Below are positions 11,176 to 20,722 of a stretch of 64,000 bases of DNA, piece after piece (the first letter of the stretch is position 1; each line of letters opens with the position of its first letter). A program made the translations under genes and the position numbers. Source of the stretch: Clostridium sp. GTDB lineage: Bacteria > Bacillota > Clostridia > Clostridiales > Clostridiaceae. The stretch is from assembly GCF_022482905.1 (NCBI RefSeq), contig NZ_JAKVOI010000001.1:2357958-2421957 (forward strand), written 5' to 3'. The notes beneath the pieces are model-generated. The model was not told where the DNA came from, searched no databases, and was given only the letters and a program-made list of their open reading frames with translations.

Positions 11176-11272
11176 AAAAAGTTCATCCTTTCCTGTGAAG
11201 AATACCCTAGCTTTGATTATTGTTCCCAATAAATCATAAAATATTAATTCACAGAAAGAATGAACTTTCAAA

Positions 11273-12571
11273 TTAAAGCATCAATTCGCCTTTTATTATA
11301 TCCTGAAGACTCTGTCTTTTACATACCAGAGAAACCCTGGATTTACTGGCAAATACAACTGCAGGTCTTTCGGCCTTGTTGTAGTTGCTCGCCATGGAAT
11401 ATCCATATGCTCCGGTAGTAAATACTGTCAGAATATCTCCCTTTTCAATCTTCGGCAGTTCTACATTTTCTATCAGGATATCTCCCGACTCACAGAACTT
11501 TCCCGCTATTGTAACATTTTCTATATTATCCGAATGCACCTTGTTGGAAACAGCACATTCATACCTTGCTCCGTATAATGCCGGTCTTATATTATCCGCC
11601 ATTCCTCCATCTATGGACACGTATTTTCTAATGTCCGGGATTTCTTTTATAGTACCCACAGTATAAAGCGTAGTACCTGCATTGCCAACTATTGACCTGC
11701 CAGGTTCAATTACAAGACAGGGCAGATTTATGCCGATTTCCCGGGCCTTTTTCTCTGCTTCCTTCAGTATTATGGAACAGAATTCCTCTATAGGCTTCGG
11801 TTTGTCTCCCTCAACATAGTATATCCCGAACCCTCCGCCCAGATCCAGTTCTTCAATACAAATATTAAATCTATTTTGTATTTTGCCTATCAGGGAGAGC
11901 ATTACATCAACTTCTTCACAATAGGGTTTTACCTCAAAAATTTGAGATCCTATATGTGAATGAAAGCCTGAAAGCTTTATATTGGGAAGCTTCAATGCCA
12001 GCTCAACAGCTTCCTCAACTTTATTGTCTATAATGCTGAATCCAAACTTGGAATCTATCTGACCTGTCCTTATGTATTCATGGGTATGGGCTTCTATTCC
12101 CGGTGTAACTCTGAGCAGTATATCCTGAATTTTATTTTCCTGCCCTGCAATGGAATTTATGTTTTTCATTTCATCTATATTGTCTACTACAAATTTTCCT
12201 GCTCCCAATCTGACTGCCATTTTAATTTCATCCATTGTCTTGTTGTTCCCATGAAAGTAAATTTTATTCATTGGAAATTTACTGATATATGCGGTATATA
12301 ACTCTCCGCCTGATACTACGTCGAGACAGAGACCCTCTTCATTTATAAGCTGACACATGGCAAGAGTCAAAAAAGCCTTTCCTGCATATGCAACTTTGTT
12401 TATCCCACTGTCTGCTTTAAAAGAAGTATAGTATCTTCTGCATTTGTCCCTGACCAATTCTTCATCTACAACATACAGCGGAGTTCCAAATTTTTTTGCC
12501 AGATCAACTGTATTAACCCCGTCAATATACAGAGTATTATTTTTGACCTCCATATTGTCAAATAATTTCAC
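11273..12571 (-). CDS. lysA: Diaminopimelate decarboxylase
   Basis: PLP enzyme of fold type III that converts meso-diaminopimelate to L-lysine, the last step of lysine synthesis. The 432-residue length is typical. The PLP-lysine region reads VAYAGKAFL near the N-terminus, HSHIGSQI and the glycine-rich phosphate loop ELDLGGGFGI follow, and the C-terminal CESGDIL and GAYGYSMASNYN motifs are intact. The start is a GTG at 12571 behind TAGGAGG. It lies 31 bp downstream of lysC, so both sit under the lysine riboswitch. Confidence 0.97.
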   Translation of the reverse strand: MKLFDNMEVKNNTLYIDGVNTVDLAKKFGTPLYVVDEELVRDKCRRYYTSFKADSGINKVAYAGKAFLTLAMCQLINEEGLCLDVVSGGELYTAYISKFPMNKIYFHGNNKTMDEIKMAVRLGAGKFVVDNIDEMKNINSIAGQENKIQDILLRVTPGIEAHTHEYIRTGQIDSKFGFSIIDNKVEEAVELALKLPNIKLSGFHSHIGSQIFEVKPYCEEVDVMLSLIGKIQNRFNICIEELDLGGGFGIYYVEGDKPKPIEEFCSIILKEAEKKAREIGINLPCLVIEPGRSIVGNAGTTLYTVGTIKEIPDIRKYVSIDGGMADNIRPALYGARYECAVSNKVHSDNIENVTIAGKFCESGDILIENVELPKIEKGDILTVFTTGAYGYSMASNYNKAERPAVVFASKSRVSLVCKRQSLQDIIKGELML

Positions 12572-12602
12572 GAAAGCTTCCTCCTAAAAATCTATTATTT
12601 CA

Positions 12603-13805
12603 CTAAAGATTGAATTTTTCTGCTACGATCTTCACTGTTCTGAGTTTGTCTTTATGCTTTATGGCACAGGTTACCCTTATTTCAGATGTAGTTATCATTT
12701 TGACCTGTATATTGTTTTCACGGAACAATTTGAACATCTTTGCCGCTACCCCGGAAGTAGTCTTCATGCCTATGCCTACTATTGAAAACTTGGTTATGTC
12801 CTCGTCTATATCAACCTGGCTCCCTATATCACAGTGATCCTTCAGTATATTCAGGCACTCATCCAAATCTATCTTCGGTATAGTAAATGATATATTTATT
12901 TTATTGTCTACAGGTGCAGACTGGCTTATCATGTCTATATTTATATTTTTGCTTGCTATGCTTTCAAATAAATTTGCTATTAAATTTATACTTTCATCTA
13001 TATTTTTTACTGTTACGGCCACATCATCATCACTAGTTGCAATTCCGGTTACCGGTTTATTTTCCATATTCATATTGCTTTCCCCCTTTATAATAGTTCC
13101 CTTTATTTTACTGTTGCTCAATCCCACGTATATAGATATATTATACTTTTGTGCAAGTTCTATGGACCTGGGATGCATTACCTGTGCCCCGAGACTTGAA
13201 AGCTCCAGCATTTCCTCATAATCTATCTCAAATAATTTTTTTGCATCTTTGTACTCTCTTGGATCTACACTGTATATTCCATCAACATCGGTGTAAATCT
13301 CACAGATGCCATTCAATTTTACAGCTATGGCTACCGCCGTAGTATCTGACCCTCCCCTTCCAAGAGTGGTTATATCACCTTCATCATTGATGCCCTGAAA
13401 TCCAGCCACAATTACTATTTTTCCTTCATCAAGTTTTTCTTTAATTCTGTTCTTGTTTATATCTTCTATAAGTGATTTTCCATACTGGCCGCTGGTCTTT
13501 ACTCCTATTTGATATCCAGTATAGCTTACAGCGTCCTGTCCCAATGACTTGACAGCCATGGCAAGCAGTGCGGCAGATCTCATTTCTCCTGTAGACAGAA
13601 GTGCATCCAATTCCCTTTTGTCGGGATTTTCCGTAACCTGATTTGCAAGATCTATGAGTTCATCCGTAGTATCTCCCATTGCAGATACTACAACTACAAT
13701 ACTGTCACCTGATTTTTTTCTGTCTATTACAGTATGGGCTATATTTTTTATCTTTTCTACCGTACTTACAGAACTTCCCCCGTATTTTTGAACAACAATT
13801 GCCAC
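12603..13805 (-). CDS. lysC: Aspartate kinase, lysine-branch
   Basis: Phosphorylates L-aspartate, the committed step toward lysine, threonine and methionine. The protein has 400 residues. The kinase domain begins AIVVQKYGGSSVS, with the substrate/ATP loop GRGGSDTTAVA, and two ACT domains form the C-terminal third (VTGIATSDDDVAVTVKN and FSIVGIGMKTTSGVAAKMF). I choose the GTG start at 13805 because a GGAG site lies about 8 nt upstream and the product begins exactly at the conserved kinase N-terminus. The open frame continues upstream only through the riboswitch RNA. Lysine-riboswitch control and pairing with lysA indicate the lysine-repressed isozyme. Confidence 0.96.
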   Translation of the reverse strand: MAIVVQKYGGSSVSTVEKIKNIAHTVIDRKKSGDSIVVVVSAMGDTTDELIDLANQVTENPDKRELDALLSTGEMRSAALLAMAVKSLGQDAVSYTGYQIGVKTSGQYGKSLIEDINKNRIKEKLDEGKIVIVAGFQGINDEGDITTLGRGGSDTTAVAIAVKLNGICEIYTDVDGIYSVDPREYKDAKKLFEIDYEEMLELSSLGAQVMHPRSIELAQKYNISIYVGLSNSKIKGTIIKGESNMNMENKPVTGIATSDDDVAVTVKNIDESINLIANLFESIASKNINIDMISQSAPVDNKINISFTIPKIDLDECLNILKDHCDIGSQVDIDEDITKFSIVGIGMKTTSGVAAKMFKLFRENNIQVKMITTSEIRVTCAIKHKDKLRTVKIVAEKFNL

Positions 13806-13830
13806 AATATCACTCCTTAAAATTTTATAA

Positions 13831-13862
13831 AAACAAAAGCAGCAAAGGAACACCTTTACTGC
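13831..13862 (-). terminator. Terminator of the lysine riboswitch expression platform
   Basis: Stem 13839-13848/13853-13862 (one G-U pair, 4-nt loop) followed on the minus strand by TTTTGTTTTTA, ending just before the lysC ribosome site. This is the expected off-state hairpin when lysine is bound. Confidence 0.85.
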
Positions 13863-13879
13863 AAAATATGCAATGCTGT

Positions 13880-14062
13880 GTGTTACCTTTGTAGCTCTCC
13901 ACCGAATCAATAAAACCCAGTGACAGGTTTGCATATATTATATGCAAATCCAAAAGACAGTTTCGCCAAACCGCCTTCTTCGGCTGTAATTCCTTTTTAT
14001 GAGTCTGAACGCCCGCCGACTAAACCCATATACTCTTAATTACAGCGACCTCTACCTTAGGC
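13880..14062 (-). promoter_or_regulatory. Lysine riboswitch (L-box) upstream of lysC-lysA
   Basis: On the minus strand this leader carries the conserved L-box elements in order: AGAGGTCGC, AAGAGTA, a GTCGGCGGGCG segment, GCCGAAG in the P3 loop area, CACTGGG and finally GGTGGAGAGCTAC. Together these are diagnostic for the lysine aptamer. A terminator hairpin follows before lysC. Lysine binding should favour termination and lower lysC and lysA expression, and possibly that of the giant glucan synthase gene behind them. Confidence 0.93.
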
Positions 14063-14087
14063 AGAACAATTTTTTTAAATTGCTCTA

Positions 14088-14116
14088 AGTTTACCACAAA
14101 TGTAGGCACATTTCAA
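14088..14116 (-). promoter_or_regulatory. Sigma-A type promoter for the lysC leader
   Basis: Minus strand: -35 TTGAAA (14111-14116), 17-nt spacer, -10 TAAACT (14088-14093). Transcription would begin just 5' of the L-box aptamer. Confidence 0.6.
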
Positions 14117-14124
14117 CCTGGAAT

Positions 14125-15435
14125 TTATAAATTATAAAATTCTCTGAAGGATTTTAAGGCATAGAGATAATCCCTGACTCCTCCAAGCTCCCTTACAGAG
14201 TGCATGGATAGTATGGCAATCCCCATATCAAGGGACGTCATATTTACATGACTGGATGATATTGGACCTATAGTTGAACCGCCTCTTTCATCTGAACGAT
14301 TTACAAATATCTGCACCGGAATACCTGCCCTGCGACATATCTCCCTGTACACGGCACCGGATACTCCATCTGTGGTATAACTCTGACTGGCACTTATTTT
14401 TATTATAGGTCCCCTGTTTATCACAGGTCTGTTTACCGGATCGGATTTTTCCTCATAGTTTGGATGAAGTGCGTGCCCCAGGTCACAGGATATTATAAAG
14501 GATTTTGATATGCTTCTGTAGAACTCATCCCTGTTCTTTTTCAAATTAAGTGCTATACGCTCCAGGACGGACAAAAGCATGGGTGAGTTGGCCCCCTGTT
14601 TAGTTGTACTTCCAACTTCCTCATTGTCAAAACACACCATTACATTTGTACTGTCCTTTACCCTGGAATTGGAAATGGCTTTTATGCCCGAATACACCAT
14701 GCTCAAATCATCAAGTCTTCCTGATGATATAAATTCATTATTTGCACCTACAACTCTGCCTTTTTCAAACTCATACAAAAACAAATCGAAATCAAGTATT
14801 TTCTGCGAATCTATGGAAAGCTCCTCTGATATTATCCCATTTAAATACTTTTTATCACGGGAAAAAGTATCCGCAAGTGCCAGAAGGGGGAGCAGATGTT
14901 TTTGCCTGTTCAGTTTAACACCCGCATTCACATCCCTGTTCATATGTATTGCAAGGTTCGGTATGACCATCAACGGCCTTTTGACATTTATAAACCTTAT
15001 ATCAGGATTAAAGGGATCTTTACCTCTCAATACAACTCTGCCTGCCAGCGAAAGAGGCCTGTCCATCCATGTATTCAGTATCGGACCGCCGTATACTTCC
15101 GTATTCAGCTTTACATAGGAACCTTCAACTTCCATATCTGCATTGGGCTTTATTCTAAAACCCGGTGAATCCGTATGTGCAGCTACTATTCTGAATCCCT
15201 CATCTTCAATTTCCCCATTTCCCGGAATAAATGCCACAAGTGCGGATTGATTCTTTCTTGTAAAGTATTTTCCTCCCTTTTCAATCTTCCACGGCTCTCC
15301 CTCGTACAATTCAATAAATCCATGCCTTTCAAGCATTGCAGCAGCATTTTTTGCCGCATGAAAAGCTGTAGGACTTTCGTAAATATAGTCTATAAGTTCA
15401 TTTGCCTCTTCAATTTGATATCTTTCATTATCCAT
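14125..15435 (-). CDS. M18 family aminopeptidase
   Basis: Cytosolic zinc aminopeptidase that removes N-terminal residues from peptides. Its 436 residues match the M18 (ApeB-like) family. Metal-ligand and catalytic motifs are visible in order: AAHTDSPGFRIKP (first His and Asp), SGRLDDLS (bridging Asp), CFDNEEVGSTTKQGA (Glu pair) and, near the C-terminus, SSHVNMTSLDMGI (final His). The ATG start at 15435 has AGGAGG unusually far upstream (about 14 nt). It lies 35 bp downstream of hydE on the same strand, which suggests co-transcription without a functional link. Confidence 0.92.
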   Translation of the reverse strand: MDNERYQIEEANELIDYIYESPTAFHAAKNAAAMLERHGFIELYEGEPWKIEKGGKYFTRKNQSALVAFIPGNGEIEDEGFRIVAAHTDSPGFRIKPNADMEVEGSYVKLNTEVYGGPILNTWMDRPLSLAGRVVLRGKDPFNPDIRFINVKRPLMVIPNLAIHMNRDVNAGVKLNRQKHLLPLLALADTFSRDKKYLNGIISEELSIDSQKILDFDLFLYEFEKGRVVGANNEFISSGRLDDLSMVYSGIKAISNSRVKDSTNVMVCFDNEEVGSTTKQGANSPMLLSVLERIALNLKKNRDEFYRSISKSFIISCDLGHALHPNYEEKSDPVNRPVINRGPIIKISASQSYTTDGVSGAVYREICRRAGIPVQIFVNRSDERGGSTIGPISSSHVNMTSLDMGIAILSMHSVRELGGVRDYLYALKSFREFYNL

Positions 15436-15470
15436 AGTATATAAATTATCCTCCTGTTAAAATATGCCGG

Positions 15471-16508
15471 CTATCCCATTCGCATTCTGAAGCCCTTTGT
15501 TGAAGCCACTTCTCTGCCTATCATGACTATCTTCCCGGTTATACAGTTCACACAATGCTCTGGAGTGTCTCCAGTACATATCTTTCCCGGGTAGAGCGCA
15601 TACAATTTCCTGTATATCCCCTCTGTCACATTCGGCATAACTACATTTGCCCCGCTTTGAAGAACCAGTGTCCTTCCATTTGGATTCAGGGTCTCCATTG
15701 CCGTAGTTGCAGGAATATTAATGTCGGGCATTATAAGCCTCATTATTGCCACAAATTTGCGTGCAGTTTCAAAGTCGCCGCCTTCTGCATCTTTAAGCGG
15801 GGTATCCTCATTTGGTATAAAAGGTCCGACACCAACCATATCTGCATCTATTTCCTTGAAAAACATCATATCATCGGCAAGGGATTCCACACTTTGTCCC
15901 GGGAGACCAATAAGACATCCTGTTCCCACTTCGTATCCAAGTGATTTCAAATCCCTGAGACATCGCTTTCTGTTTTCATGGCTCATGCCTGGATCCATAT
16001 CCCTGTACAGTTCAGGATCTGTAGTTTCTATTCTCAGAAGATATCTGTCCGCTCCAGCTTCTTTATATGCCCTATATTCTTTAAAGCTCTTCTCTCCAAT
16101 ACTCAAAGTTACAGCTACATTCATCTTTTTTATATTTGATATGATATATTTCATTATATCAACAGTATAGTAATCATCTTCTCCGGACTGCATGACAAGA
16201 GTTCTGTAACCATATCCAACAGCTTTTTGAGCCAGCTCTATAATTCTGTCAGGTTCTATCCTGTATCGCTTTATATTTTTGTTTGAACGCCTGAGACCAC
16301 AGTACATGCAATTTCTCTTGCATATATTGGAAAACTCTATGAGTCCTCTTAAATGCACCTTGTCTCCCACATACTTTTTTCTGACTCTGTCCGCAGCTTC
16401 AAAAAGTTCACTGCTGTATCTATTTTCCAGCAAAAGCTCCACTATATCATCTTTATGCATGCAATGGCATTTCTCTGCATATTTTATTGCAAAGGACAAG
16501 TCTTTCAT
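15471..16508 (-). CDS. hydE: [FeFe]-hydrogenase maturation radical SAM protein HydE
   Basis: Radical SAM enzyme that helps build the H-cluster diiron subsite of [FeFe] hydrogenases together with HydF and HydG. The protein has 345 residues. The SAM cluster motif CxxxCxxC is C63-C67-C70 (CKRNCMYC). HydE hallmarks follow: LVMQSGEDDYY, GTGCLIGLPGQS, GVGPFIPNEDTPL and TTAMETLNPNGR. The C-terminal CTGDTPEHCVNC can hold the accessory cluster. SD AGGATG precedes the ATG at 16508. No hydF, hydG or hydrogenase gene is in the window, so this is a solitary maturase between a helicase and a peptidase. The biotin synthase family is related, but these motifs favour HydE. Confidence 0.93.
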   Translation of the reverse strand: MKDLSFAIKYAEKCHCMHKDDIVELLLENRYSSELFEAADRVRKKYVGDKVHLRGLIEFSNICKRNCMYCGLRRSNKNIKRYRIEPDRIIELAQKAVGYGYRTLVMQSGEDDYYTVDIMKYIISNIKKMNVAVTLSIGEKSFKEYRAYKEAGADRYLLRIETTDPELYRDMDPGMSHENRKRCLRDLKSLGYEVGTGCLIGLPGQSVESLADDMMFFKEIDADMVGVGPFIPNEDTPLKDAEGGDFETARKFVAIMRLIMPDINIPATTAMETLNPNGRTLVLQSGANVVMPNVTEGIYRKLYALYPGKICTGDTPEHCVNCITGKIVMIGREVASTKGFRMRMG

Positions 16509-16541
16509 AAATATTCACATCCTTTCTCTGCATATTTTATT

Positions 16542-18677
16542 TTAAGATACATCCCAGGTCCTGTATACGCTCAATTCATGCAGAGCCCGTGTAGCCATTA
16601 TATATTTGAGCTTATTCATGCTTTTCTGACTATTAAAAAAGTCATCCACCATTATTACTGCATCAAATTCCAGTCCCTTTGCAAAGTAACTTGGAATCAA
16701 TATTTCTCCTTTTGAATATATCATATCTTCTCTGTAAAACACATTTATATGTATTTTTTCTTTGATTGGTGCACTTAACATCTTAATCTGCTTTAAAGAC
16801 TTGCATATTACGGCTATGCTCTCATACCCTTTTCTCTTGAATTTATCAATATCTTCTATTATCCCTTCAACAAGCTCATCCATATTATGGGTCTGGTGTT
16901 CTATAACCTTTTCACCGTTTCTCACACCAACTGCAGAACTTTTTTCAAGATATCTATTGGCGTACTCCATGATTTCGCTTGTAGATCTATAACTTGTAGT
17001 AAGGGAAAAGTTTCTTACATCAAGATCTGAGAATATATCTTCAAGCTCCGCCATTGCACATTCATCATCTCCTGGAACAAGTCTTTGATTCATATCTCCC
17101 ACAATCGTAAATGACCTGCATCCGGTAAGCTCCCTTATAACTTTAAATTCCAGGGTGGAATAATCCTGTGCCTCATCTATTACTATGTGCTTCAAATGTT
17201 TATAGTACTTCAACCCTTCCAATTTGATTTTCATGTAGAGTATAGGTGCAAGATCCTCATATATTATTTCCCTGTTCTTATTATACTCATTGTAAATTTG
17301 GATTATATCAGGATTTTTAATCCAGCTTAGTTTTTCTCTCTTTATTTTTAATACTTCAGCTATTACTTCACTTATTTTATTTCTTCTTGCAAATTCAAGA
17401 TCGGTGGCGCTGTTGTTGAGCTGCTCATCACTCATATTTGCTATAACTTTCCTGTAATTTTCCTGTATTTCTTTTACTCTCCTGTTCCTTTCATCCTTTA
17501 TTCTGGAATAAAGTACTCTTACTATCCTGCCGGTTCTTTTAAAAAGAGGCATTGATTTGAAATGTACCTTGAGCATCTCTTCTATTTCAAATCTGGTAGC
17601 TATCATACTGTCATAGAATTTTACATCCTGGGGCTTGAAATAGCTGTTTTCCAGATTTGAAATCAAATCATCAATATCCTCGGCATATTCTGCAGATCTC
17701 TTGTATTCAATCTCCCCTCTGAATTTATCTTGATCCGACAGCATATTCTCCATATAACCTTTAAAGTCCATAACTTCATCCATTTTTATAATTTCAGATG
17801 CAAATTCCCTGAAAGTAGCCTGTTTCACACTTTCTTCACCGAGACTTGGAAGCACCATGGAAATGTAATCCATAAATATGCTGTTGGGTCCCAATATGAG
17901 AACCCTGTCCTGAAGTTTTTCCCTGTAATTGTACAAAAGGTATGCCGTTCTATGGAGTGCTATAGTAGTTTTACCGCTTCCTGCAGCTCCATTTACAACT
18001 AAAACGCCATTCAAGGGCTGCCTTATAAGTTCATCCTGCTCTTTCTGTATTGTCATTACTACATCCTTCAACTTTTCGTCCGTATTTTTACTAAGGATAA
18101 ATTGAAGTATTTCATCTTTTACATTTAAACTTGAATCAAACATCCCGTCAAGTTTTCCATTTTTTATGATAAACTGTCTCTTGGCCAGTACATCTGCACT
18201 TTCCATGCCCTCTGGAGCATTGTAATACGTTTCTCCAAGTTTTCCCTGATAGAAAAGAGAACTGACAGGAGACCTCCAGTCAACTATTATAGGCTCATAC
18301 TCTTCCTCGTCAGTAACCCCGAAACGTCCTATATATATTCTCGTCTCGCCATATTTGTCCTTAAAATAAACTTTTCCAAAATAAGGTGATTCTTTGAGGA
18401 TAGTAAGTTCCCTGAGTCTCCTCTCTATCAACTTGAATTGCTCTTCCTTGACATAGAGTTCATGGTTAAAATAATCTATCTGCTTGTCTTCATCATCCTT
18501 GTATTCCTCTAAATTTTTCTCTCTGTATTTTAGTATAAAATTCACTACATCTTTTCTATTATCTACAAGCTCTATAAGTTGATTATTTATTTTATCTATC
18601 ACCCATTTCAGTTTATCTTTTTCCTTGTTTATTTCAATCTCTTTTCTAATTTCCGCTTCCAAATATTTATTTCCCAT
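16542..18677 (-). CDS. helD: HelD-like UvrD/Rep-family ATPase (RNA polymerase recycling type)
   Basis: Superfamily I helicase-like ATPase of the HelD group, which in Bacillus releases stalled RNA polymerase from nucleic acid. The 711-residue product begins with a charged alpha-helical region (residues 1-90) resembling the HelD arm that enters the polymerase secondary channel. Walker A GAAGSGKTT is at 230-238, and HIVIDEAQDYS (Walker B) and GDMNQRL follow. The C-terminal helicase motif is IMATRALHELSVYRT. I prefer the ATG at 18677 with GGGAG 8 nt upstream. The open frame extends to 18707 but would overlap ftsH and lacks a site. It lies 22 bp after ftsH. Confidence 0.88.
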   Translation of the reverse strand: MGNKYLEAEIRKEIEINKEKDKLKWVIDKINNQLIELVDNRKDVVNFILKYREKNLEEYKDDEDKQIDYFNHELYVKEEQFKLIERRLRELTILKESPYFGKVYFKDKYGETRIYIGRFGVTDEEEYEPIIVDWRSPVSSLFYQGKLGETYYNAPEGMESADVLAKRQFIIKNGKLDGMFDSSLNVKDEILQFILSKNTDEKLKDVVMTIQKEQDELIRQPLNGVLVVNGAAGSGKTTIALHRTAYLLYNYREKLQDRVLILGPNSIFMDYISMVLPSLGEESVKQATFREFASEIIKMDEVMDFKGYMENMLSDQDKFRGEIEYKRSAEYAEDIDDLISNLENSYFKPQDVKFYDSMIATRFEIEEMLKVHFKSMPLFKRTGRIVRVLYSRIKDERNRRVKEIQENYRKVIANMSDEQLNNSATDLEFARRNKISEVIAEVLKIKREKLSWIKNPDIIQIYNEYNKNREIIYEDLAPILYMKIKLEGLKYYKHLKHIVIDEAQDYSTLEFKVIRELTGCRSFTIVGDMNQRLVPGDDECAMAELEDIFSDLDVRNFSLTTSYRSTSEIMEYANRYLEKSSAVGVRNGEKVIEHQTHNMDELVEGIIEDIDKFKRKGYESIAVICKSLKQIKMLSAPIKEKIHINVFYREDMIYSKGEILIPSYFAKGLEFDAVIMVDDFFNSQKSMNKLKYIMATRALHELSVYRTWDVS

Positions 18678-18699
18678 AAAACTATCTCCCAAATATTTT

Positions 18700-20538
18700 T
18701 TAAACATCTATGGATCTGCCATCTTTTTCTTCATACCGATGTATTATATCCATAAATTCATCACCCATGAGGGTTTCCTTCTCTACAAGAGTATGTGATA
18801 TTATATTTAAAAGTTCCATATTGTCCATGAGTATCTTCCTGGATTTTTCATGGCACTTTCTTATTATATTCAACGTTTCATTGTCAATAATAGCTGCAGT
18901 TTCCGCACTGCAATTTTGAACCGGCCTGCCGTCCAGATATCTGTTTTGCATGGACTCCAATCCCATCATATCAAATCTGTCAGTCATTCCATACATGGTA
19001 ACCATGCTCCTTGCCGTCTGGGTTGCCCTCTCAATATCATTGGCTGCTCCTGTGGATATGCTGTTGAATTTAACCTCTTCAGCAGATCTTCCTCCCAGCA
19101 TGACACATATCTGATCCATCATTTCTTCTTTTGTATTCAAATACTTCTCCTCCTGTGGAAGCTGCATTGTATAACCAAGAGCTCCCATGGTTCTAGGGAC
19201 TATAGTTATCTTGTGAACTGGATCTGTATGTTTCAGCAGTGCCGCTATCAGTGCATGCCCTACTTCATGGTAGGCTACCTGCCTTTTTTCCTCGGGAGAC
19301 AATATTCTATCCTTCTTTTCCTTGCCGGCTATAATTACTTCAACTGCATCTTCCAGATCCTCCTGTTCCACAAATTCCCGCCTGTTTTTAACTGCCCTTA
19401 GTGCCGCTTCATTTATTATATTGGCAAGATCAGCACCTACAGCTCCGGGAGTGGACTTTGCTATGGAATTCAAATTCACATCCGGCGAAACCCTGACACC
19501 TTTTATATGAACTTTAAGTATATCTTCCCTGCCTTTTAAATCAGGTCTGTCAACTATCACCCTCCTGTCGAACCTGCCGGGTCTGAGAAGAGCTTTATCC
19601 AGAACTTCCGGCCTGTTTGTGGCTGCAAGTATTACTACTCCTTTTGAAGAATCAAATCCATCCATTTCCGCCAGAAGCTGATTCAATGTCTGTTCTCTTT
19701 CATCGTTTCCGGACATGTTGCCGTCCCTGCTCTTTCCTATGGCGTCTATTTCATCAATAAACACTATACATGGAGCCTTTTCCTGTGCCTGTTTGAACAG
19801 ATCCCTTACTCTGGCGGCACCCATCCCCACAAACATCTCTACAAATGCTGAACCCGATATTGAAAAGAAAGGCACACCGGCTTCTCCTGCTACTGCCTTT
19901 GCCAGAAGTGTCTTCCCTGTTCCAGGCGGTCCTACAAGCAGTGCGCCTTTTGGCAGTCTTGCCCCTATCTCAACATATTTCTTGGAATTATGCAGAAAAT
20001 CAACTATTTCCACCAATGATTCCTTTGCTTCTTCCTGTCCCGCTACATCCTTGAAGTTGACACCAGTTTCATTTTCTGCATATATTTTTGCAGTATTTTT
20101 GCCAAATGACATTACCCCGCTTCCCATTTTCTTGTCCAGTCGTCCCATTATCAATCTTCCAAGAATCATAAAAATCAAAATTGGAAGTACCCATCCGGTA
20201 ATAAAATTTTTCATTGCCGTATTTTCCTGGGGAACACCTCCATATTTGACTTTTGCATTATCCAGTTTTTTAATCAGATCAGGGTCATCCACTTTTTCAG
20301 TATAAAGGACTTTTCCAGCGCTTTGATTTTTGGGAATAATAATCAGCTTATCCCTGCTTATCTGAACTTCCGAAATTTTATTCTCATTAATGTAATTTAC
20401 AAAATCACTATATTGTATATGATCGGATTTTATATTGCTCAGATAATCATTTAATACAAATACAATTATGGCTACAACTAGAGCATAGTAAATGCCATAT
20501 TTCATCTTGTTGCCATTGAATTTCTTATTATTGAACAT
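18700..20538 (-). CDS. ftsH: ATP-dependent zinc metalloprotease FtsH
   Basis: Membrane-anchored AAA+ protease that degrades membrane and short-lived regulatory proteins. In its 612 residues there are two membrane segments near 14-32 and 112-131 flanking a small extracytoplasmic domain. The AAA module has Walker A GPPGTGKT (203-210), Walker B CIVFIDEIDAIG and the second region of homology ATNRPEVLDKALLRPGRFDR. The protease has the zinc motif HEVGH at 424-428. The ATG at 20538 follows GGAGGGT. FtsH is a homohexamer, and all catalytic parts are intact. Confidence 0.97.
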   Translation of the reverse strand: MFNNKKFNGNKMKYGIYYALVVAIIVFVLNDYLSNIKSDHIQYSDFVNYINENKISEVQISRDKLIIIPKNQSAGKVLYTEKVDDPDLIKKLDNAKVKYGGVPQENTAMKNFITGWVLPILIFMILGRLIMGRLDKKMGSGVMSFGKNTAKIYAENETGVNFKDVAGQEEAKESLVEIVDFLHNSKKYVEIGARLPKGALLVGPPGTGKTLLAKAVAGEAGVPFFSISGSAFVEMFVGMGAARVRDLFKQAQEKAPCIVFIDEIDAIGKSRDGNMSGNDEREQTLNQLLAEMDGFDSSKGVVILAATNRPEVLDKALLRPGRFDRRVIVDRPDLKGREDILKVHIKGVRVSPDVNLNSIAKSTPGAVGADLANIINEAALRAVKNRREFVEQEDLEDAVEVIIAGKEKKDRILSPEEKRQVAYHEVGHALIAALLKHTDPVHKITIVPRTMGALGYTMQLPQEEKYLNTKEEMMDQICVMLGGRSAEEVKFNSISTGAANDIERATQTARSMVTMYGMTDRFDMMGLESMQNRYLDGRPVQNCSAETAAIIDNETLNIIRKCHEKSRKILMDNMELLNIISHTLVEKETLMGDEFMDIIHRYEEKDGRSIDV

Positions 20539-20644
20539 ATGTACCCTCCACTGTGCTTCATCTCTACTTATATTATAGCAATAAATAGTTTTTTTCCTAT
20601 TGATATTAATAAATTTTTTATGTTATTTTGATTAACAATCAGTA

Positions 20645-20690
20645 AAATAAAAAATATCCGACAGCTTACTGAATTTATAGAAACTGCCGG
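20645..20690 (-). terminator. Terminator after proS-pepV
   Basis: A 10-bp stem with G-U pairs (20658-20667/20681-20690), then on the minus strand a T-rich tail. It lies downstream of the pepV stop and closes the T-box-proS-pepV unit. Confidence 0.7.
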
Positions 20691-20722
20691 AGATCTTACT
20701 TTCTAAATTAAAACGCCTTATA

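Noticed and set aside
19715-20305. 196-codon plus-strand ORF opposite ftsH
   Set aside because: Antisense shadow of a highly conserved gene with no ribosome site and no recognisable domain. The similar long antisense frames opposite leuD, eda, trpS and the giant synthase were rejected for the same reason.
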